The notes: generated by a model from the letters alone, not told the origin. A DNA stretch of 64,000 nt from an uncultured Campylobacterota bacterium (GCA_937141405.1 CAKZQQ010000005.1:186001-250000), one strand, 5' to 3'. Counted from the stretch's first letter, positions 44,365 through 53,657 are shown. Program-made: numbers and translations.

Positions 44365-45587
44365 AATAATTCCTTTTTTAATAGCTCTTTAGCCTGCATC
44401 ATATCTTTGTCACCTCTACCGGAGAGATTGATGATGATAAGATCATCTTTGATCTCTTCTTTGGGTAGTTTCTTAAGATACGCAATCGCATGTGCACTCT
44501 CAAAAGCAGGGATAATTCCCTCAGCCCTAGAGAGCCAAACAAAAGCATCAAGTGCTTCTTTATCTGTTATATTATCATACTTTACAGCTCCTACATCATG
44601 AAGATAGGAGTGCTCAGGTCCGATACCCGGATAGTCAAGCCCTGCTGAAACTGAGTGCGCTTCGAGTATCTGGCCATCATCATCTTGAAGTAGATAGCTC
44701 ATCTGCGCATGCAGTACCCCCGGTGAGCCTTTTGCGATGGATGCACCGTGTTTATCAGTATCAACTCCAAGCCCACCCGCTTCTATGCCGATACACTCAG
44801 TCTCTTTATCTTCTAGGAAATGGTTAAACATTCCTATCGCATTTGAGCCACCACCGATACAAGCTATCACTTTATCGGGAAGTTTGCCTTCAAGTTTGAG
44901 TATCTGTTCTCTCGCTTCCCATCCTATCACGGATTGGATATCGCGTATCATCATCGGATAGGGGTGTGGACCGGCGACCGTGCCTATGATATAAAAAGTA
45001 TCTCTTGCATGTGTTACCCAGTGTCTGATAGCGGCATTCATAGCATCTTTGAGTGTTTTTGAGCCTGAGCTTACAGGATTGACCTTAGCCCCTAAAAGTT
45101 CCATACGAAAAACATTGAGCTCTTGTCGCTTAACATCTTTTTCGCCCATAAACACCTCGCACTCCAAGCCAAAGAGTGCAGCGACGGTTGCTGTTGCAAC
45201 TCCATGTTGTCCGGCCCCCGTTTCGGCGATAATCTTCTTTTTACCAAGCTTCTTAGCAAGCAGTGCTTGTGCTATAGTGTGGTTTATCTTATGTGCGCCC
45301 GTATGATTGAGGTCTTCTCGTTTTAGATAGACCTTGGCACCAATCTCTTTTGAGATATTCTCAGCACTATAGAGAATGCTTGGTCTGCCTATGTAGTTTT
45401 TAAAATAGTAATCAACCTCGCCCCAAAATTCAGCATCAAATCTTACCCTTTCATAATCCTCTTGCAGCGCCTCAAGAGCAGGCATAAGGGTCTCGGGAGC
45501 ATATTTTCCCCCATAGATTCCAAAATGCCCAAGTGCATCAGGATCATGCGGGCTTGATTTTGGTATATAAATTCTATTTTTATCCAT
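44355..45587 (-). CDS. trpB: Tryptophan synthase beta chain
   Basis: 410 residues, the PLP-dependent half that joins indole and serine. K100 in [11 protein letters not shown] is the PLP lysine; [10 protein letters not shown] binds the phosphate and [15 protein letters not shown] is the usual N-terminal signature of TrpB1. No trpA or other trp gene is adjacent, so the trp genes are split in this genome or trpA is elsewhere. The MITE-like element begins just upstream of it (45609). The ATG at 45587 has only weak Shine-Dalgarno support. Confidence 0.96.
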   Translation of the reverse strand: MDKNRIYIPKSSPHDPDALGHFGIYGGKYAPETLMPALEALQEDYERVRFDAEFWGEVDYYFKNYIGRPSILYSAENISKEIGAKVYLKREDLNHTGAHKINHTIAQALLAKKLGKKKIIAETGAGQHGVATATVAALFGLECEVFMGEKDVKRQELNVFRMELLGAKVNPVSSGSKTLKDAMNAAIRHWVTHARDTFYIIGTVAGPHPYPMMIRDIQSVIGWEAREQILKLEGKLPDKVIACIGGGSNAIGMFNHFLEDKETECIGIEAGGLGVDTDKHGASIAKGSPGVLHAQMSYLLQDDDGQILEAHSVSAGLDYPGIGPEHSYLHDVGAVKYDNITDKEALDAFVWLSRAEGIIPAFESAHAIAYLKKLPKEEIKDDLIIINLSGRGDKDMMQAKELLKKELLWK

Positions 45588-45608
45588 ATATATCTCTTAG
45601 TTTTTAAA

Positions 45609-45883
45609 TTAAGGGCATCTCTAATAACCCAGGATACTCATAATGGGCTTTGCAAATGTAAGATTTTGCAAGAGATTTGAGAAGACCTAGCCGTAGCTAA
45701 GTTAAACAAATATCTTGTGAAAGATTGCGTTTGAAAAGCCCACCCTCTGGGCATCTCCAACTTTTCCTTAATGCTTTGTTACTCACTTTCAAATTAGCTA
45801 CGGCTAGTCCTTCAAGTGAGTGCCTAGCCTAAAGAAAAAGCTAGAGATGTTATAAGCATCTGGGGTTATTAGAGGTGCCCTTA
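45609..45883. mobile_element. 275-bp MITE-like inverted-repeat element
   Basis: Terminal inverted repeats: TAAGGGCATCTCTAATAACC on the left (45610 on) and its near-exact reverse complement GGTTATTAGAGGTGCCCTTA on the right, ending at 45883. Inside, CTAGCCGTAGCTAA (45687-45700) is repeated in inverse at 45794-45807, TGGGCTTT/AAAGCCCA pair at 45644 and 45735, and ACTCACTT/AAGTGAGT at 45781 and 45814. A second GGGCATCTC occurs at 45749. There is no open frame of use. TA flanks both ends, a possible target duplication. I infer a non-autonomous transposon remnant. It fills most of the 509-base gap between trpB and the receptor gene. Confidence 0.7.
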
Positions 45884-46031
45884 GATGATTATACCAAAAT
45901 GGAGTTTAGGAGCAGTAATGAATAAAGAGGAGTTTATCTGAGTCTATTAGTGTGAGCCCATTTTTATCCTTAATAAAAAATAATATTTTAAACTAATTAT
46001 ATATTTAAAAATTTGGCGTTTTATTTATGTA

Positions 46032-46053
46032 AATTTAACACTAATTTAACACT
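46032..46053 (+). promoter_or_regulatory. 11-bp tandem repeat upstream of TonB receptor gene
   Basis: AATTTAACACT occurs twice in direct tandem (46032-46042, 46043-46053), with a third partial copy AAAATTAACAC at 46077-46087 ending 9 bases before the ATG. An 11-base period is the spacing used by OmpR/PhoB-type response regulators, so this could be a binding site controlling the receptor and polyferredoxin genes. The rest of 45884-46031 is AT-rich and otherwise featureless by eye. Confidence 0.45.
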
Positions 46054-46096
46054 CCATCACTATCATCTTAACTTAAAATTAACACAAAGGGAGTAT

Positions 46097-48229
46097 ATGA
46101 AGATATCAACAAATAGGGTTTTGTTGTGTTTTTTAGCTGCAGGGTTCTCCTGTAGCACACTTATAGCCGACAATATTGATCTAGGGGAAGTGTCAGTTAC
46201 GGCAACAAAAGTAAAAAAAGCGACAAAAGAGGTAAGCGAGAGTATCGCTGTTGTAAATGAGGAGACCATTGAGGATAAAAATATTCTTAATGTTCAAGAG
46301 GCTATCGATACTATCCCCGGGGTCATAGCTGCTTCATCTACAAATTCACCAAGCCCTAAGCTTATCATTAGGGGTGCAGGACTTAAAGCAAGATACGGCG
46401 TAAGAGAGATTATGGTCATGAAAGACGGTGTGCCTATGACGGATCCTGACTCTTTTACGAGATTTGACTTTATCGATATGCAAGATATCTCAAGCATCGA
46501 AGTGCAAAAAGGTCCAGGCTCTATCAATGCTTCCAATGCCACAGGCGGGGTTATCCAGCTTATTACAAAATCAGTTTTTGATGAGAGCACTAATAGGATT
46601 AAGATCGGTGCAGGAAATGATGGGCAAAAAAATCTCAATTTTAAAATCAGAGGTGCATTGAGCGAAAGCGATTTTGCCTCATTAACTTTTAGTAAAAGAG
46701 AAGTTGATAATAATTGGAGAGATAATAACGAGTTTGACACGACACAACTCAGCATAAAATATGGACATATTTTTGAAGATACATCAACTCTTGAGAGTGA
46801 AATCTCTTATACCGAGTCAAACCTTAACCTTCCTGCGAGCATGACTGCAGATGAGTTTGAAGAGTTTAAGCAAACCGGTGAGCAGCACGATACATCGTAC
46901 CAGTGGCAAAATAGTGCTAGAGATTCAAAAATACTCTCTGCAAATGTAAAATACGAGAAGAGCTTTGGTGATCTTACCTATAAGCCAAGAGTCTATTTCA
47001 ACAAATGGGAACATTTTCACCCGGTTACGGGTCTCATCAATGATAGCGATGACAATATGGTTTTAGGTACCGATCAAGAGTTTAACTACAAGCACTCCCT
47101 TTTTGGTAATGATGCTATGCTTGTTGGTGGGCTTACATGGAAAATGGATAGAACGAATGATGCAAAGAAGTATACTTATAGAGATATAGATTATACTACA
47201 ACATATGTTTGGGATCCTATCTCACATAGTATGGTGCCGGTAACCTCTATCGGTAAAACAACTTCAAATGCTGAAGGTGATTTGGCAAGTACAGAGGATA
47301 GTTCCACGATGCTTTACGGTTTCTATCTCTATGAGAGTTTTAAGCCGACAGAGAAGTTGGGGATTGATCTTAGTACTAGGATAGATAGACTCAGTTTTGA
47401 TATTAGTGGCAATGAGATAACTACCTATGACTATTCAGCTAAAAATTATGTTACAGGAGCCGGCCTCTATGATATTAGTAAATCATTTACTCTCTTTTCT
47501 GCAAAAGCAGGGATGACCTATGCACTGAGCGATACACTCAACGGTTATATCTCTATCGCGACAGCCAATCAAGCACCGACAACGAGCGAACTTGGAGATA
47601 ACGAAGGGTTAGATAAAATGACAAGCATCAACTACGAAGTGGGTCTTAAAGGAAGAAGTGAGCGCGTCTCGTATGATCTCGCGATTTTCCAAAATGATGT
47701 CCAAGATGAGATTATTCAAATCAGAGATGCCGGTGGCAACTCCATCTACGATAATGCCGGCAAGACGAAAAAAAGAGGCTTAGAGTTTAATATCGCCTAT
47801 AGTGTAACTGATAATATAGAGCTCGGTGGCGCCTATGCCTATAGTGATTTTAAATTTGTAACATTCAATGAAAAAGTGATGGGAAGCTTGATTTCAAGAG
47901 ACGGCAACTATTTGCCGTATATTCCAAAAAATCAATATTCGTTATATGCAGCCTACCATGCCGATAATGGATTTAAAACACGCATAACAGCGAAGAGTTA
48001 TGGAGATTATTATATGGATAATGCCAATACGCAAAAGTACAAAGGGTATGATTTTGTAACAGATGTGATGATCGGGTATGAGTATGGTGCGCATAGTTTC
48101 CAGCTTAATGTCAATAATCTATTTGATAAATATTACGCTATGGAAGCGAGTAAAGATGTCTATGGAAATGAGTCATATAAAGCGGCGGTGCCGAGAAACT
48201 TTATGTTTACCTATGCATATAATTTTTAG
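46097..48229 (+). CDS. TonB-dependent outer-membrane receptor
   Basis: 710-residue outer-membrane receptor for a metal complex, cobalamin or similar. A signal peptide (NRVLLCFLAAGFSCSTLIA) is followed by a TonB box-like LGEVSVTATK (about 29-38), the plug domain with INVQEAIDTIPGV-type segments (here LNVQEAIDTIPGVIAASS) and the AGLKARYGVREIMVMKDGVP loop, GSINASNATGGVIQLITK, then a 22-strand barrel ending in aromatic FTYAYNF. The ATG at 46097 has AAAGGGAG upstream; an upstream in-frame extension is not coding. The substrate is not evident; many acidic barrel loops. It is followed nine bases later by a polyferredoxin. Confidence 0.93.
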   Translation: MKISTNRVLLCFLAAGFSCSTLIADNIDLGEVSVTATKVKKATKEVSESIAVVNEETIEDKNILNVQEAIDTIPGVIAASSTNSPSPKLIIRGAGLKARYGVREIMVMKDGVPMTDPDSFTRFDFIDMQDISSIEVQKGPGSINASNATGGVIQLITKSVFDESTNRIKIGAGNDGQKNLNFKIRGALSESDFASLTFSKREVDNNWRDNNEFDTTQLSIKYGHIFEDTSTLESEISYTESNLNLPASMTADEFEEFKQTGEQHDTSYQWQNSARDSKILSANVKYEKSFGDLTYKPRVYFNKWEHFHPVTGLINDSDDNMVLGTDQEFNYKHSLFGNDAMLVGGLTWKMDRTNDAKKYTYRDIDYTTTYVWDPISHSMVPVTSIGKTTSNAEGDLASTEDSSTMLYGFYLYESFKPTEKLGIDLSTRIDRLSFDISGNEITTYDYSAKNYVTGAGLYDISKSFTLFSAKAGMTYALSDTLNGYISIATANQAPTTSELGDNEGLDKMTSINYEVGLKGRSERVSYDLAIFQNDVQDEIIQIRDAGGNSIYDNAGKTKKRGLEFNIAYSVTDNIELGGAYAYSDFKFVTFNEKVMGSLISRDGNYLPYIPKNQYSLYAAYHADNGFKTRITAKSYGDYYMDNANTQKYKGYDFVTDVMIGYEYGAHSFQLNVNNLFDKYYAMEASKDVYGNESYKAAVPRNFMFTYAYNF

Positions 48230-48238
48230 GAGTATACA

Positions 48239-49675
48239 ATGATCAAAGAGCAAAAAAGGGATGCTAATGATATATTTGGCATGCCTATTCTAGGCTTCAT
48301 CTTTAAAAATCCTCTTTTTGTTAGTGAGGTTAGGTTTCTAGTCTTTTTACTATTTGCCTATGCAATCTTTCTTGGATTTGTGGATAATAGCCCAGAGAAT
48401 AGTTTTACCGAAGAGCTCTTTTTGGGGCTTTTTTGGCCATTTTTTATGGTACTCTCCTTGCCACTTATCGGAAGAGCCTTTTGTGGAATATGTCCTCATA
48501 ACTTTTTAGGAAAATATCTTACGAAGATGGGAGTAAAGAGAGATGTTCCGGCATGGCTTCAAAACAGATATATCGGACTTGCTATCATCATACTGGGATG
48601 GTGGGCAGTCTATTATGCGGCGCCTTCACTCTATAAGACACCCATTGCCGTGGCAACATTTTTCCTATTTTTAACAATCATTGCAGTTATTTTCTTCTTT
48701 TTATATAAAGAGATGGCGTATTGTAAATATATCTGTCCTATCGGAACACTCTCGAGAGGATTCTCTAAGCTAAGTCCTACATGGCTCAGTACCTACAAGA
48801 GTGCGTGTGGCGAGTGTAAAACATTCGATTGTGCCAATGCTTGTGAGGCAAATCTTAAACCATTTACTTTTGATACAAAGAATTCGATGGGGGACTGTAC
48901 TTTATGTATGGATTGTGCTGATGCTTGCGAGGGTGTTAAGTTTAGTTTTACAAAACCTTCATCTGCTCTCTTTAAAAATTTTAAATTTGAAAAAGCAGAA
49001 GTTTGGGCATTTATCCTCATAACGGCAGCCATATCGATCACTATGACTTTTCATCACGCACTTGGGCGAACAGCAATCGTTAAAGATTTCATCTGGTCTA
49101 AGAGTGCTGCATGGTTCTCTCAAAACATTATTGATTTGCCATCCGTTGATGTTGTGGGCGTGTTTGCATTTATCTATGCCATGATTCTAGCGGTTGGTGT
49201 GGTTATGATTAGTATGTTTATTACTTCAAAGATACTCGATGAAAAGTATGAAAAAACATTCTATACACTTGGCTATGCGTTTGCTCCTATCTTTATCATA
49301 GGAGGCTTATCGCATCTACTTGAGGCACTTTTTACACATAACTATTCCGCTATAGTAAATGGATTCATCTATGGGCTCCATCTTCCGTTTGAGCCGGTAT
49401 CTAATCTTGCCCAAAGAGGTGATGCATGGTTAAGAGTTTTTGGATTTTTCCCTTATATTGCAGCGATTTGGGCATATGTGATTATGGTAAAGAGGATGAA
49501 GTTTTTTGAGGCGTCAAAACTTAAAAAAATAGTAGCATTTTTCTTTGCTTCAGCGCTCATTACGCTCTTTCTCGGACTTAATTTTTATAAGATATATGTC
49601 TATAAAACATATGGGGTTGCAAAGATGCAGCATCACGCTTCATCGATGCAGCTAAAGGCTCTTAGGGGAGTGTAA
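48239..49675 (+). CDS. Membrane polyferredoxin (NapH/NosR/CcoG-like)
   Basis: 478-residue integral membrane protein with iron-sulfur clusters. Membrane helices alternate with cysteine motifs: FCGICPHNFLG (about 82-92), YCKYICPIGTLSRG, then two ferredoxin-like sets CGECKTFDCANACEANLKP and CTLCMDCADACEGV. The C-terminal third has five or six more helices with conserved His (FHHALGR, GGLSHLLEALF, MQHHASS). It belongs to the polyferredoxin families that pass electrons across or along the inner membrane. It is co-transcribed with the receptor, so I infer metal reduction after uptake. It overlaps the convergent small gene by 14 bases. Confidence 0.88.
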   Translation: MIKEQKRDANDIFGMPILGFIFKNPLFVSEVRFLVFLLFAYAIFLGFVDNSPENSFTEELFLGLFWPFFMVLSLPLIGRAFCGICPHNFLGKYLTKMGVKRDVPAWLQNRYIGLAIIILGWWAVYYAAPSLYKTPIAVATFFLFLTIIAVIFFFLYKEMAYCKYICPIGTLSRGFSKLSPTWLSTYKSACGECKTFDCANACEANLKPFTFDTKNSMGDCTLCMDCADACEGVKFSFTKPSSALFKNFKFEKAEVWAFILITAAISITMTFHHALGRTAIVKDFIWSKSAAWFSQNIIDLPSVDVVGVFAFIYAMILAVGVVMISMFITSKILDEKYEKTFYTLGYAFAPIFIIGGLSHLLEALFTHNYSAIVNGFIYGLHLPFEPVSNLAQRGDAWLRVFGFFPYIAAIWAYVIMVKRMKFFEASKLKKIVAFFFASALITLFLGLNFYKIYVYKTYGVAKMQHHASSMQLKALRGV

Positions 49676-49925
49676 TCTCCTGCTTGAGCTTTTCGCTGTT
49701 GAGTTTTTTTCTGAGCGTTAGCTTCATCTCTTGAAGTCTTATGAATGTGAGCTTGAGTTCTTTGCAGATGATAGCCTCATCTGTGCTTAGGCTTTGCAAT
49801 TTGAGAAGCTTAAGTTCCTTTTTTGTCAATCTTTTTTTAAGTATCTCCATAAGTGCATCCTCATTTTTGAGACTTTTATTAAGATTGGCTATCAGCGATA
49901 TGATAGTAGTAGTTATAGTATTCAT
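49662..49925 (-). CDS. Small protein with LuxR/sigma-4-like helix-turn-helix
   Basis: 87-residue soluble protein. Residues about 33-78 (LTKKELKLLKLQSLSTDEAI, then CKELKLTFIRLQEMKLTLRK) fit the spacing of a LuxR or sigma-region-4 helix-turn-helix: LT--E---L, a short turn, -EI---L and a basic recognition helix. The first 30 residues are helical. The ATG overlaps the stop of crcB by four bases, so the two are co-translated. Possible regulator; the resemblance is by eye. Confidence 0.5.
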   Translation of the reverse strand: MNTITTTIISLIANLNKSLKNEDALMEILKKRLTKKELKLLKLQSLSTDEAIICKELKLTFIRLQEMKLTLRKKLNSEKLKQEITLP

Positions 49926-50314
49926 ATCTGTTTCATGAGATACATATAGCCCAAGTAACCAATAGCTGCAAGCGCTATAGTGCCGATAAGATTAATCAAC
50001 ATACTCAAGAAAGCCTCAACTATCTTACCGCCCTCAAGCAGAAAAAAGCTCTCAATTGCAAAGGTAGAGTAGGTTGTTAAAGCACCTAAAAATCCAGAGA
50101 TAATAAAAGTTTTTACGATTGTATGAATGTGTGGGTTGTTGTGAAAGTATGCAAAAGCGATACCAATGATGAAACTTCCTATAAGATTAACAAGCACTGT
50201 CCCCCACGGAAGATAATCATTGCAATATTTTGCACTGAGAGAAAAGAGGAATACTCTCCCTAGTGCCCCTAATGCACCACCGCTAGCGACTGCGATTATT
50301 GTTGGCAAATTCAT
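49922..50314 (-). CDS. crcB: Fluoride ion exporter CrcB/Fluc
   Basis: Small inner-membrane channel of 130 residues that works as a dimer. Signature segments GGALGALGRVF, GTVLVNLIGSFIIG, and GFLGALTTYSTFAIE are all in place, with the third helix break (TTYSTF) typical of Fluc. AAGGAG lies 10 bases before the ATG, inside plsC, with which it overlaps by 32 bases. No fluoride riboswitch is possible in the few bases upstream. Part of the ctpA-pur-plsC transcript by layout. Confidence 0.95.
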   Translation of the reverse strand: MNLPTIIAVASGGALGALGRVFLFSLSAKYCNDYLPWGTVLVNLIGSFIIGIAFAYFHNNPHIHTIVKTFIISGFLGALTTYSTFAIESFFLLEGGKIVEAFLSMLINLIGTIALAAIGYLGYMYLMKQI

Positions 50315-50987
50315 TGTCTATAACTCCTTGCATCTCTTTTTGCATATCTTCATACCAACTTTGCGTACAATCTTTTGTATCAATAGTTGGCAAAAAACGA
50401 TAGGATATCACTCCACCTTTAGAGGTATGTTTGCTCTCATTTAAAAAATGTTTACTTCCTGTGATAACAATAGGTTGTACCTTAAGCTGTAATTTCTCAG
50501 AGATCATCTTTGCGCCGGATTTAAAAGGAAGGAGTTTTTGGTTTTTGGCTCTTGTTCCCTCCGGAAAGATTGCTATTTTTCTCTTTTTGTTTTCAATCGT
50601 ATTTTTTATCTCTTTTAGAAGAGTGATTGCGCCTCGTTTATCATCTCTATTGATTGAGATCATATCGCCTTTTTTGAGGAGTTTTCCTATGTAGGGGATC
50701 TCAAAAAGTTCTTTTTTAGCTACCCATGCGAGATGATTTTTTTGCATCGCTTCCATGCCGATGATATCCATAATGCCCTGATGATTCATGATAAACATAT
50801 CAGCATTCATATCCATCTCACCAATCATTTCTGTTTTCCCATGCGTTAAAAAGAGTATTAGCCTGTTCGCATGGTGCATGATGGCACCTTTTTGCATTCT
50901 AAAGATAGAAATGAGTGGTATCATGACAAAAGCCACGACTATGAAAATGATGAAAGCGCAGTAGAAGAATCTAATCTTCGCAAACAT
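50283..50987 (-). CDS. plsC: 1-acyl-sn-glycerol-3-phosphate acyltransferase
   Basis: 234-residue membrane-bound acyltransferase of phospholipid synthesis. Motif I is NHQGIMD (H69, D74), motif III FPEGTRAKN (141-149), and two N-terminal hydrophobic helices anchor it. AGGAGCGAAG precedes the ATG. The last residues overlap the crcB start by 32 bases and the first 17 bases overlap the SH3 gene, so this is a tightly packed series. Confidence 0.95.
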   Translation of the reverse strand: MFAKIRFFYCAFIIFIVVAFVMIPLISIFRMQKGAIMHHANRLILFLTHGKTEMIGEMDMNADMFIMNHQGIMDIIGMEAMQKNHLAWVAKKELFEIPYIGKLLKKGDMISINRDDKRGAITLLKEIKNTIENKKRKIAIFPEGTRAKNQKLLPFKSGAKMISEKLQLKVQPIVITGSKHFLNESKHTSKGGVISYRFLPTIDTKDCTQSWYEDMQKEMQGVIDNEFANNNRSR

Positions 50988-52011
50988 CTTCGCTCCTGAC
51001 CCACCCTATGAGACCCTCTTTATACTCTATCTTTATAAAATCACCTCTTGTGTCTAGAGCCATCTTTTCTATCTTCTCTTCCGTTTTTGCACTAATAGTG
51101 CTTGTGTTGGTCGGAAGTATATAGATATCCGAGCCTTTTTTGATGCATACACTCTCTTTTGGCATATAAAAAGTTATGAGTATGATGGCACTTACAATGA
51201 TAAAGAAGAGGTAAAATTTATCTCTTCTAATAATGTAGAGTATGATAAAGAGGATAACTAAAAATATAAAAAGATACTTCTTGAGTATATCAAAACTGCT
51301 ATCTTTCGGATTGATATCAAGCTGTTCCGCTGTTGGATCTATCTTTAGACTGAGCGAGATTTTCTTGGAGACAAATTTTTCTTGCAGAGTATTGTAGTAG
51401 CTAAAAGAGAGCTCTTTTTTGCTTTTTGGTACTATGGCAAAGTATTCACCGTCAATATTTGCAAAATCCCTATGGATATCTTCAATGTTCTGCTCTTTGA
51501 TTCCCTCCAAATGAAAATCATCAAGGTTTGCCTCAAAAGCCTCGAGAGAGAGACTGACTAAAAGATCATTCTCGTTATATTCAGATACTTGATAATTTTT
51601 AAGTTTAAATTTTGAGGCGTAAACACCACTAAAATTACCTTGTGGCTCTATTTTTTCTATCGGAATTTTGAGAGAGTTGAGCCGAAATTTTTTCCCGCTT
51701 TGTGTCTCTATCGTAAAAGAGGGTGTGATGATATCAGAAGATGTATTTGCCTTAAAGTAAAAGGTGTAAAAGAGTCCATTCTTATTACTCACAATCAACG
51801 GTTCTTCATAGAGTGCATCTGCTGAGTTAAAGTTAATCGTTAACTCTTGCGAATCTTTATACTTTTCGCTCGCAATAGTGAGAGGGAAAACCTGATTTTG
51901 ATATACTTTTTTAGGGATATAGCTATAGCTAAAATCATCACTAGAGAAGAGATTTGTTGTTACAAACAAAAAGACAAAAAAACTCAATAAATATCGTATT
52001 TCTTTTTTCAA
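50971..52011 (-). CDS. BatD-like exported protein with C-terminal SH3 domain
   Basis: 346-residue envelope protein. After a signal peptide (YLLSFFVFLFVTTNLFSS) comes a beta-rich part of about 220 residues (VFPLTIASEKYKDSQEL, SLEAFEANLDDFHLEGIKEQ), resembling BatD-type domains, then two or three membrane helices (about 245-290) and a C-terminal SH3-like domain of about 60 residues (GSDIYILPTNTSTISAKTEE, GLIGWVRSEDVCED). The start is the TTG at 52011, which has GGAG seven bases upstream inside purQ; an earlier TTG at 52023 is less well placed. No MoxR or BatA gene is nearby, so the link to that complex is only structural. Confidence 0.7.
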   Translation of the reverse strand: MKKEIRYLLSFFVFLFVTTNLFSSDDFSYSYIPKKVYQNQVFPLTIASEKYKDSQELTINFNSADALYEEPLIVSNKNGLFYTFYFKANTSSDIITPSFTIETQSGKKFRLNSLKIPIEKIEPQGNFSGVYASKFKLKNYQVSEYNENDLLVSLSLEAFEANLDDFHLEGIKEQNIEDIHRDFANIDGEYFAIVPKSKKELSFSYYNTLQEKFVSKKISLSLKIDPTAEQLDINPKDSSFDILKKYLFIFLVILFIILYIIRRDKFYLFFIIVSAIILITFYMPKESVCIKKGSDIYILPTNTSTISAKTEEKIEKMALDTRGDFIKIEYKEGLIGWVRSEDVCED

Positions 52012-52012
52012 A

Positions 52013-52684
52013 TTACGCTCCAAAACTTTCTAACATTTTTACACCATCGTTTGAGCCGAGTATAGCCTCTATTGCTCGTTCGGGATGTGGCATAAGTCCA
52101 AACACATTTTTACTTTCATTGCAGATACCGGCGATTGACTCTACTGAACCGTTGATGGATGCCGCTTTGCCTGCATGATCTACATATTGTAATAAGATTT
52201 GATCGTTTTTCTTGAGTTTCTCAAGGCCATCATCATCGATATAGTAGTTTCCATCGGCATGGGCGATAGGGATATTGAGTATCTCGCCTTTTTCACATTT
52301 TTTCAAAAAGGAGTTATTGTTGTTCATCACCTTGAGATGCTGATATTTTGATATAAAGTGCAAGTTGGTATTTCTTTTAAGCGCACCCGGGAGTAGTCCC
52401 GCTTCACAAAGGATTTGAAAGCCGTTACATATTCCAAGTACTTCGCCACCATTTTTTGCATAAGCTATAACATCTTTCATGATAGGAGAAAACTTTGCGA
52501 TAGAGCCGGAACGAAGATAGTCACCGTATGAGAATCCGCCGGCAACCACAACAAGCTCTGTATCTTTTGGTAGTGAGGGCTCATTATGCCAAACTATGGT
52601 TGTTTTGAAGCCAAGTTTTTTAAATGCATACTCGGTATCAAATTCACAATTTGTTCCCGGGAATCTTAAAATCGCAATACTCAT
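52013..52684 (-). CDS. purQ: Phosphoribosylformylglycinamidine synthase subunit PurQ
   Basis: 223-residue glutamine amidotransferase subunit that feeds ammonia to PurL. Catalytic triad: C86 in LGICNGFQIL, with H200 and E202 in GLMPHPERA. The oxyanion loop is VVVAGGFSYGDYLR. It is preceded by purS (overlap of one base, TAATG) and purC, i.e. the three-subunit type of the enzyme; purL is not in this window. Followed by the SH3 gene. Confidence 0.96.
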   Translation of the reverse strand: MSIAILRFPGTNCEFDTEYAFKKLGFKTTIVWHNEPSLPKDTELVVVAGGFSYGDYLRSGSIAKFSPIMKDVIAYAKNGGEVLGICNGFQILCEAGLLPGALKRNTNLHFISKYQHLKVMNNNNSFLKKCEKGEILNIPIAHADGNYYIDDDGLEKLKKNDQILLQYVDHAGKAASINGSVESIAGICNESKNVFGLMPHPERAIEAILGSNDGVKMLESFGA

Positions 52685-52923
52685 TACACTATCTCTATGT
52701 TAAAGTCTTCTATGACGGTATTGGCAAGGAGTGTTTCGCTCATCTCTTGTACCTCTTCTCTTGCTTTTTGCTCATCTGTTGCTTCAAGCTCAAGCACTAT
52801 CTGCTTTCCTATCCTTACATCTTTCACTCCTAAAAATCCGAGTGACCCAAGTGCGTGGTGTACGGCTTTCCCTTGGGGATCTAAGACGCCATTTTTAAGA
52901 TAGACATTTACAATCGCTTTCAT
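52684..52923 (-). CDS. purS: Phosphoribosylformylglycinamidine synthase subunit PurS
   Basis: 79-residue small subunit that links PurQ to PurL. It has the family layout: VNVYLKNGVLDPQGKAVHHA, LGFLGVKDVRIGK, and a helical C-terminus (LANTVIEDFNIEIV). It lies between purC (14 bases) and purQ (one base overlap). Cytosolic, purine pathway step 4. Confidence 0.96.
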   Translation of the reverse strand: MKAIVNVYLKNGVLDPQGKAVHHALGSLGFLGVKDVRIGKQIVLELEATDEQKAREEVQEMSETLLANTVIEDFNIEIV

Positions 52924-52937
52924 ATTTTCTCCGTATA

Positions 52938-53657
52938 TTATTTTTTGCTCGACAATATTCTATTGAGTACTTCTTCATAGGCTACTTTCAATCCGCCTAA
53001 ACCTTGTCTAAACCTATCTTTATCCATCTTCTCCCCACTTTTAGAGTCCCAAAGTCTAAAGTTATCCGGGCTTAGCTCATCTATGAGGATAATATTGTCA
53101 TTGCTATCTTTTCCAAACTCTAGTTTAAAATCGACCAAGGTGAGTCCAAGGTTAGCATAATAATCTTTTAAAATATCATTGATTTTTCTTGCCATATATC
53201 GGATATATTCAAGTTCACTCTCGTTTTTGACAAGATTTAAGATCAGACAGTGCTGATCATTGAGCTTTGGATCACCGAGCGCATCATTTTTATAATCAAA
53301 CTCTACAAGCGTAAAGGGCAATACTGTGCCATCTTTGATGCCAAGGTTTCTTGTGAGGCTCCCCGTTGCAATATTTCTTACGATTACCTCGATAAGGATG
53401 ACGTCTGCTTTTTTATGGAGCATATGGTTATCATCTAGCATCTTAACAAAGTGTGTAGGGATTCCTTTTTTATTGAGATATTCAAAGAGTTTTGTGGATA
53501 TCTTGTTGTTCAGTGCCCCTTTGCCTGCTTCGGTTGCTTTTTTTTCACCGTTAAATGCCGTTAGCTCATCTTTAAACTCAGAGATATAGAGGTCACTATC
53601 TTCGCTTCTCCATACTTTTTTTGCCTTCCCTTCGTAAATGAGTTCTGTTTTCGTCAT
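52938..53657 (-). CDS. purC: SAICAR synthetase
   Basis: 239-residue ATP-dependent ligase of step 7 of purine synthesis. Seen: [11 protein letters not shown] at the N-terminus, [48 protein letters not shown] and [15 protein letters not shown]. The ATG overlaps the end of ctpA by four bases, so the purine genes sit behind a periplasmic protease in the same transcript. Confidence 0.97.
   Translation of the reverse strand: MTKTELIYEGKAKKVWRSEDSDLYISEFKDELTAFNGEKKATEAGKGALNNKISTKLFEYLNKKGIPTHFVKMLDDNHMLHKKADVILIEVIVRNIATGSLTRNLGIKDGTVLPFTLVEFDYKNDALGDPKLNDQHCLILNLVKNESELEYIRYMARKINDILKDYYANLGLTLVDFKLEFGKDSNDNIILIDELSPDNFRLWDSKSGEKMDKDRFRQGLGGLKVAYEEVLNRILSSKK

Noticed and set aside
46013-46096. 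Upstream extension of the TonB receptor
   Set aside because: It precedes the signal peptide and covers the tandem repeat; a strong Shine-Dalgarno marks the ATG at 46097.
50315-50400. Possible fluoride riboswitch before crcB
   Set aside because: This stretch is plsC coding sequence and I see no riboswitch core; crcB is translated from the plsC message.
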